From assembly GCA_947176325.1 (NCBI GenBank), contig CAMWQD010000047.1:1-8173 (forward strand): a stretch of DNA of 8,173 nucleotides, in the 5' to 3' direction. Shown in pieces: positions 6,801 to 8,173 of the stretch. This DNA comes from an uncultured Bacteroidales bacterium (GTDB lineage: Bacteria; Bacteroidota; Bacteroidia; Bacteroidales; P3). The notes under the pieces are model-generated. The model worked only from the letters and a program-made list of their open reading frames with translations. It searched no databases and was not told the origin of the DNA. How positions within the stretch are numbered: position 1 is the stretch's first letter; the number at the start of each line of letters is the position of its first letter. A program made the translations under genes and the position numbers.

Positions 6801-8173
6801 TGTTGGTGCGTGATGTGAATGTATCGTGGAGCCGCAATCAGGGAACCACCTTGCCCGGTTTTATGCCCGAACCCGATTTGTTCGGTGTGAACTTTTCGCA
6901 GAACGCGCCCGGAGCGGGCTTCGCGCTCTTCGGGTCGCAGGCCGACATACGTCAGAAGGCCGCCTTGAACGGTTGGCTCTCCACCGACAGTCTGCTCATT
7001 CAGCCCTACTACCGTCAGTTTACGGAAAGCGTGAACGCGCAGGGAACCATTGAACCTTTCCGCGACTTCAGGATTACGGTGAACATGAGTTACGGCAAGA
7101 CCGAGAACTATTCTTCCTACTATACGTTCAACAACGAATTCGGCGATTTCCGCGAGACCAATCCCCGTCTGACGGGTAGCTATAACGTAACCAACGTGAT
7201 GATTGCTACCGCGTTCAGCAAATTCAACGACGATTATTTCGACAAGACTTTCGGAAAGTTTCTGGAGAACCGTATCGTGATAGCCGAGCGTTTGGCGCAG
7301 GACAACCGTATGCCGGGCTACACGCCGGACAACTATGTCTATGACAGTTTGGCGCAGGCCATGTTCCCCGTGGGCTACAAATCCAACAATCAGGACGTGA
7401 TGATTCCCGCCTTGATTGCCGCCTACACGGGGCGCGACCCGCATAAGGTTTCGTTGTCGGCTCTCGACAAATTCCCCCTGCCCAACTGGTCGGTGACGTA
7501 TTCGGGCCTCACCAAGATAAAGGGTGTGCGCAAGGTGTTCAAGAATTTCTCGATTTCGCATGCCTACAGTTCCACCTACAGCGTGGGTTCCTACACCAAC
7601 AACCTGCTCTACGAGGGCGATGACGTGGATTATATCCGCAACATAGACGAGGACAACAATTTCCGCTCGCGCTATGTGATGGAAGGGGTGGTGCTGAGCG
7701 AGCAGTTCTCGCCTCTCATCAAGATAAACATGACGTTCATCAACGACCTTTCGCTGAATTTCGAGTACAGGCAGAGCCGGCAGATTGGGTTGAGTTTCGT
7801 GAACAATCAGATAACCGAGCAGCGCACCAAGGAATGGATTGTGGGGGCGGGATACCGTATCAAGAACGTAGGATTCAAAGTGAATTCGGGAGGGGCGGGC
7901 AAGAAGCGTATCAGCAGCGATGTGGTGTTGCGTGCCGATTTCAGCATCCGTGACAATATCCGTCTTTTGCGGAAGATAGACCAGTCTCTCAACACGCCTT
8001 CGGAGGGTGCCATGATTACCTCCATCAACGTGTATGCCGAGTATGAGATAACCAAGAATATTTCGGCGCGTCTGTTCTACGATATGACGCTCAACAAGCC
8101 TTATATCGCCAATCAGTTCTACAACCACAACGGGCGCGGCGGCATCAGCCTCACGTATAGGTTCACGCAATAA
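860..8173 (+). CDS. sprA: T9SS outer-membrane translocon SprA (Sov)
   Basis: SprA is the T9SS translocon: one chain forms a very large outer-membrane beta-barrel (36 strands in the Flavobacterium johnsoniae structure) that lets folded cargo exit laterally to PorV or is closed by a plug protein. The 2437-residue length fits the family (about 2400-2500). Residues 1-27 are a signal peptide (hydrophobic 8-22, likely cleavage after AYA27). Family motifs in order: YEGKEDEIIK (267-276); QGGAQ (329-333) and YDENRHFFLAQYFR (344-357); IEVWVTN (379-385); YIDDFEGSKSSISM (858-871); QEVYP (944-948); LNLAYYPTERGPYNFD (963-978); WGGIMR (1002-1007) and EFWMMDPFI (1023-1031); LYFNLGDISED (1047-1057); GDNTLNEAENYYQY (1212-1225); VEVWVNEL (1543-1550). 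The remaining C-terminal ~880 residues are rich in alternating aromatic strands and end YRFTQ. ATG 860 is chosen because the open frame upstream (to 764) runs through the end of ruvA with no family features, whereas MLKYWFYG begins a proper signal peptide. The gap to ruvA is 25 bases, without its own clear promoter. The gene is intact; TAA ends the window. Motif matches are from memory of the family. Confidence 0.97.
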   Translation: MLKYWFYGILATLFALVLSSGVTQAYARQVARRGDIPLPPQWEDMPGVAAYLYDAFYGEASDAAIDADVLADADALVEAAADSLRYPIPQTESYEPLPADKSLHFKNPVTEEVVYDPITNEYVLKRKAGDLELSHRNMSMEDYLQYDMDRAIKDYWKTKADYTPTTSSGLGGLIPGLNLNLAFLDHFLGKDFIKCDLTGSIGLDFAFVGTRRDDPSLDIKKRRTFNFDFSSDININLNATIADRIKFDISHNTEALFQFDNKFKLQYEGKEDEIIKTIAAGNVDFPLNTTLISGVQELFGLKARLQFGKTYITGVFSEQRSEGSSIRIQGGAQSTDFEIHADAYDENRHFFLAQYFRDHYHEALSQLPLVNSRITITKIEVWVTNVGSPVQNNRNIVAFTDLAESKPLARDVRGTMGQHYPDQDKSNDLLRVVDKAQLRNLNNVSRYLSTKGYTNGREYEKVESARRLDPSEYTFNPSLGFISLNQTLNTEQVLAVAFQYQIVGDPAVYQVGEFSDQGINDPEVLVVKLLKSSTLNTEIPLWDLMMKNVYSLNTYQLSSEDFRFNIMYSGNQRGVPSGYFTEGPRKGIPLIQVFGVDNLDRQQNRNPDGFFDFLDNAARGAGYVQSDKGLIFLPWPEPFGRDMVEMFDGDSVAAQPYRFDELYRKTKTEAQQYTEKNKYEFVGSYKGAGGSEINLGVYNLPQGSVKVMAGNTPLVENVDYTVNYSAGIVQIINPGVLNSGVPIDVKTESMSNSLLTKRMMGLRVEHFFNPNFYVGATLMNLHQSALTQKVNYGEEPISNTIYGFDVSYDKESRWLTKTVDWLLPFEDSKAPSRISLYGEFAHFLPGHSRAIGKQGVTYIDDFEGSKSSISMKEPYTWFLASTPQKQTDLFPESADMFASTTLSGRNRAKLAWYSVDPIFYSNARPDNITTEDLSNHYIRRVLVQEVYPTRQLSSGEAQTLTVLNLAYYPTERGPYNFDASPVAGISAGVAPDGSLKSPESRWGGIMRKISNTDFEASNVEYIEFWMMDPFIGKNGKEGNPRHSGGTLYFNLGDISEDVLRDGRKSFENGMPTTAEVKDVEETQWGRVPSIQAIVNSFDNDPATRRYQDIGLDGLASADEREFFANYLEELARNLDGGPNSEAYRNAYNDPSSDNYIYFRRGFWDTVRHSENKIADRYKFYNNPEGNSPSNADNPESYPTQQTNYPNTEDISGDNTLNEAENYYQYQISLDPDHMKIGENYITDIQTSEVTLANKEKDNVTWYQFKIPVKEPTAVFGQMQNLQSVRFVRMYLRDFKEPVILRFASLDLVRSDWRKYDNTLLESGEHVPGGGKTIFDVSVVSVEENSTRQPINYVLPPDIERVIDPSSQNNVQLNEQSLSLKVLNLADGDARGIYKNVSYDMRQFKKIEMYAHMEKVNESDVATDGDVHLIIRLGADYNDNYYEYEIPLSYTQWGQSARNLVWPDINKVEIDLAELVQVKERRNTMIREQGRNTYNTVYSEHIGKAVYSVKGTPAISAVKAIMIGLKNPKRMRQGDSDDGLDKSVEVWVNELSLNDFKKEGGVAATARAQATLGDVGRVSLAGSYTQANFGQLEQKLTDLSQSNTGSYDVAVDLEMGRFLPEKAGLKLPVHYDLSTVIANPKYNPLDPDVKTKDDMQTYPDKAAKKEFKHAVQDYTMRQNVNLMNVRKERTNSERQPQFWDIENFNVLYAFTSVVHRDEDMEFDNQTIHRGGIGYDYSTSSRFFQPLAKTKLAQKKWAAILTDFNINYIPNMFSFNMGMEREFSESKMRNKNTEWDLLMPTSYYKRFDWTRSYNFRYDLTKSIGITYSANADSYLREPPGRINTPDKKDSVWHSFFGGGSLNNFDQNVGVTYTLPINKIPIFDWIEASASYGAIYRWEGGALATRDRLGNVITNSMNLSANGSANFVTLYNKVPFLRKINGNNNRRNSRNGRSNTVMSRGGEQQKTSENGFETFYKGVVRFLMLVRDVNVSWSRNQGTTLPGFMPEPDLFGVNFSQNAPGAGFALFGSQADIRQKAALNGWLSTDSLLIQPYYRQFTESVNAQGTIEPFRDFRITVNMSYGKTENYSSYYTFNNEFGDFRETNPRLTGSYNVTNVMIATAFSKFNDDYFDKTFGKFLENRIVIAERLAQDNRMPGYTPDNYVYDSLAQAMFPVGYKSNNQDVMIPALIAAYTGRDPHKVSLSALDKFPLPNWSVTYSGLTKIKGVRKVFKNFSISHAYSSTYSVGSYTNNLLYEGDDVDYIRNIDEDNNFRSRYVMEGVVLSEQFSPLIKINMTFINDLSLNFEYRQSRQIGLSFVNNQITEQRTKEWIVGAGYRIKNVGFKVNSGGAGKKRISSDVVLRADFSIRDNIRLLRKIDQSLNTPSEGAMITSINVYAEYEITKNISARLFYDMTLNKPYIANQFYNHNGRGGISLTYRFTQ

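Noticed and set aside
809..8170. The 2453-codon minus-strand frame as a real gene
   Set aside because: It is codon-for-codon opposite sprA, begins at a TTG made by the last sense codon, shows no recognisable domain, and is fully accounted for by the absence of TTA, CTA and TCA codons in sprA.

Overview
The window holds two complete genes on the + strand, ruvA followed 25 bases later by sprA (called sov in Porphyromonas gingivalis). A short non-coding leader of about 237 bases precedes ruvA. The organism is a member of the Bacteroidota, most likely of the Bacteroidales, for three reasons. SprA is confined to that phylum because it is the outer-membrane translocon of the type IX secretion system (T9SS). 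The leader contains a full match to the Bacteroidota sigma factor promoter (TTTG, 20-base spacer, TAnnTTTG). Neither start codon has a clear Shine-Dalgarno sequence, as is usual in this phylum. I cannot name a genus from this sequence alone.

Layout. Bases 1-150 contain no gene I can support, though the first ~43 could be the tail of an upstream gene. Bases 151-182 are the predicted promoter. Bases 184-209 carry two copies of CCTTTGGGG, one of them inside a small palindrome. ruvA (238-834) encodes a full-length 198-residue Holliday junction-binding protein. sprA (860-8173) encodes a 2437-residue secreted giant protein with a signal peptide and a full-length set of SprA family motifs; its stop codon is the last three bases of the window.

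How the genes relate. The spacing suggests one transcript from the leader promoter. The two products have no known shared function: RuvA is a cytoplasmic branch-migration factor, while SprA is the giant beta-barrel through which T9SS cargo crosses the outer membrane. The ruvA-sprA adjacency is, as far as I recall, shared by other T9SS-bearing Bacteroidota, so it looks ancestral rather than recent. ruvB, ruvC and the other T9SS genes (porV, gldKLMN/porKLMN) are not in the window.

I did not find a previously undescribed system here. The strongest sequence-level oddities are a 2453-codon antisense open frame lying over all of sprA, explained by total absence of TTA, CTA and TCA codons in that gene; a single cysteine in the whole 2437-residue protein; and two low-complexity segments inside SprA.
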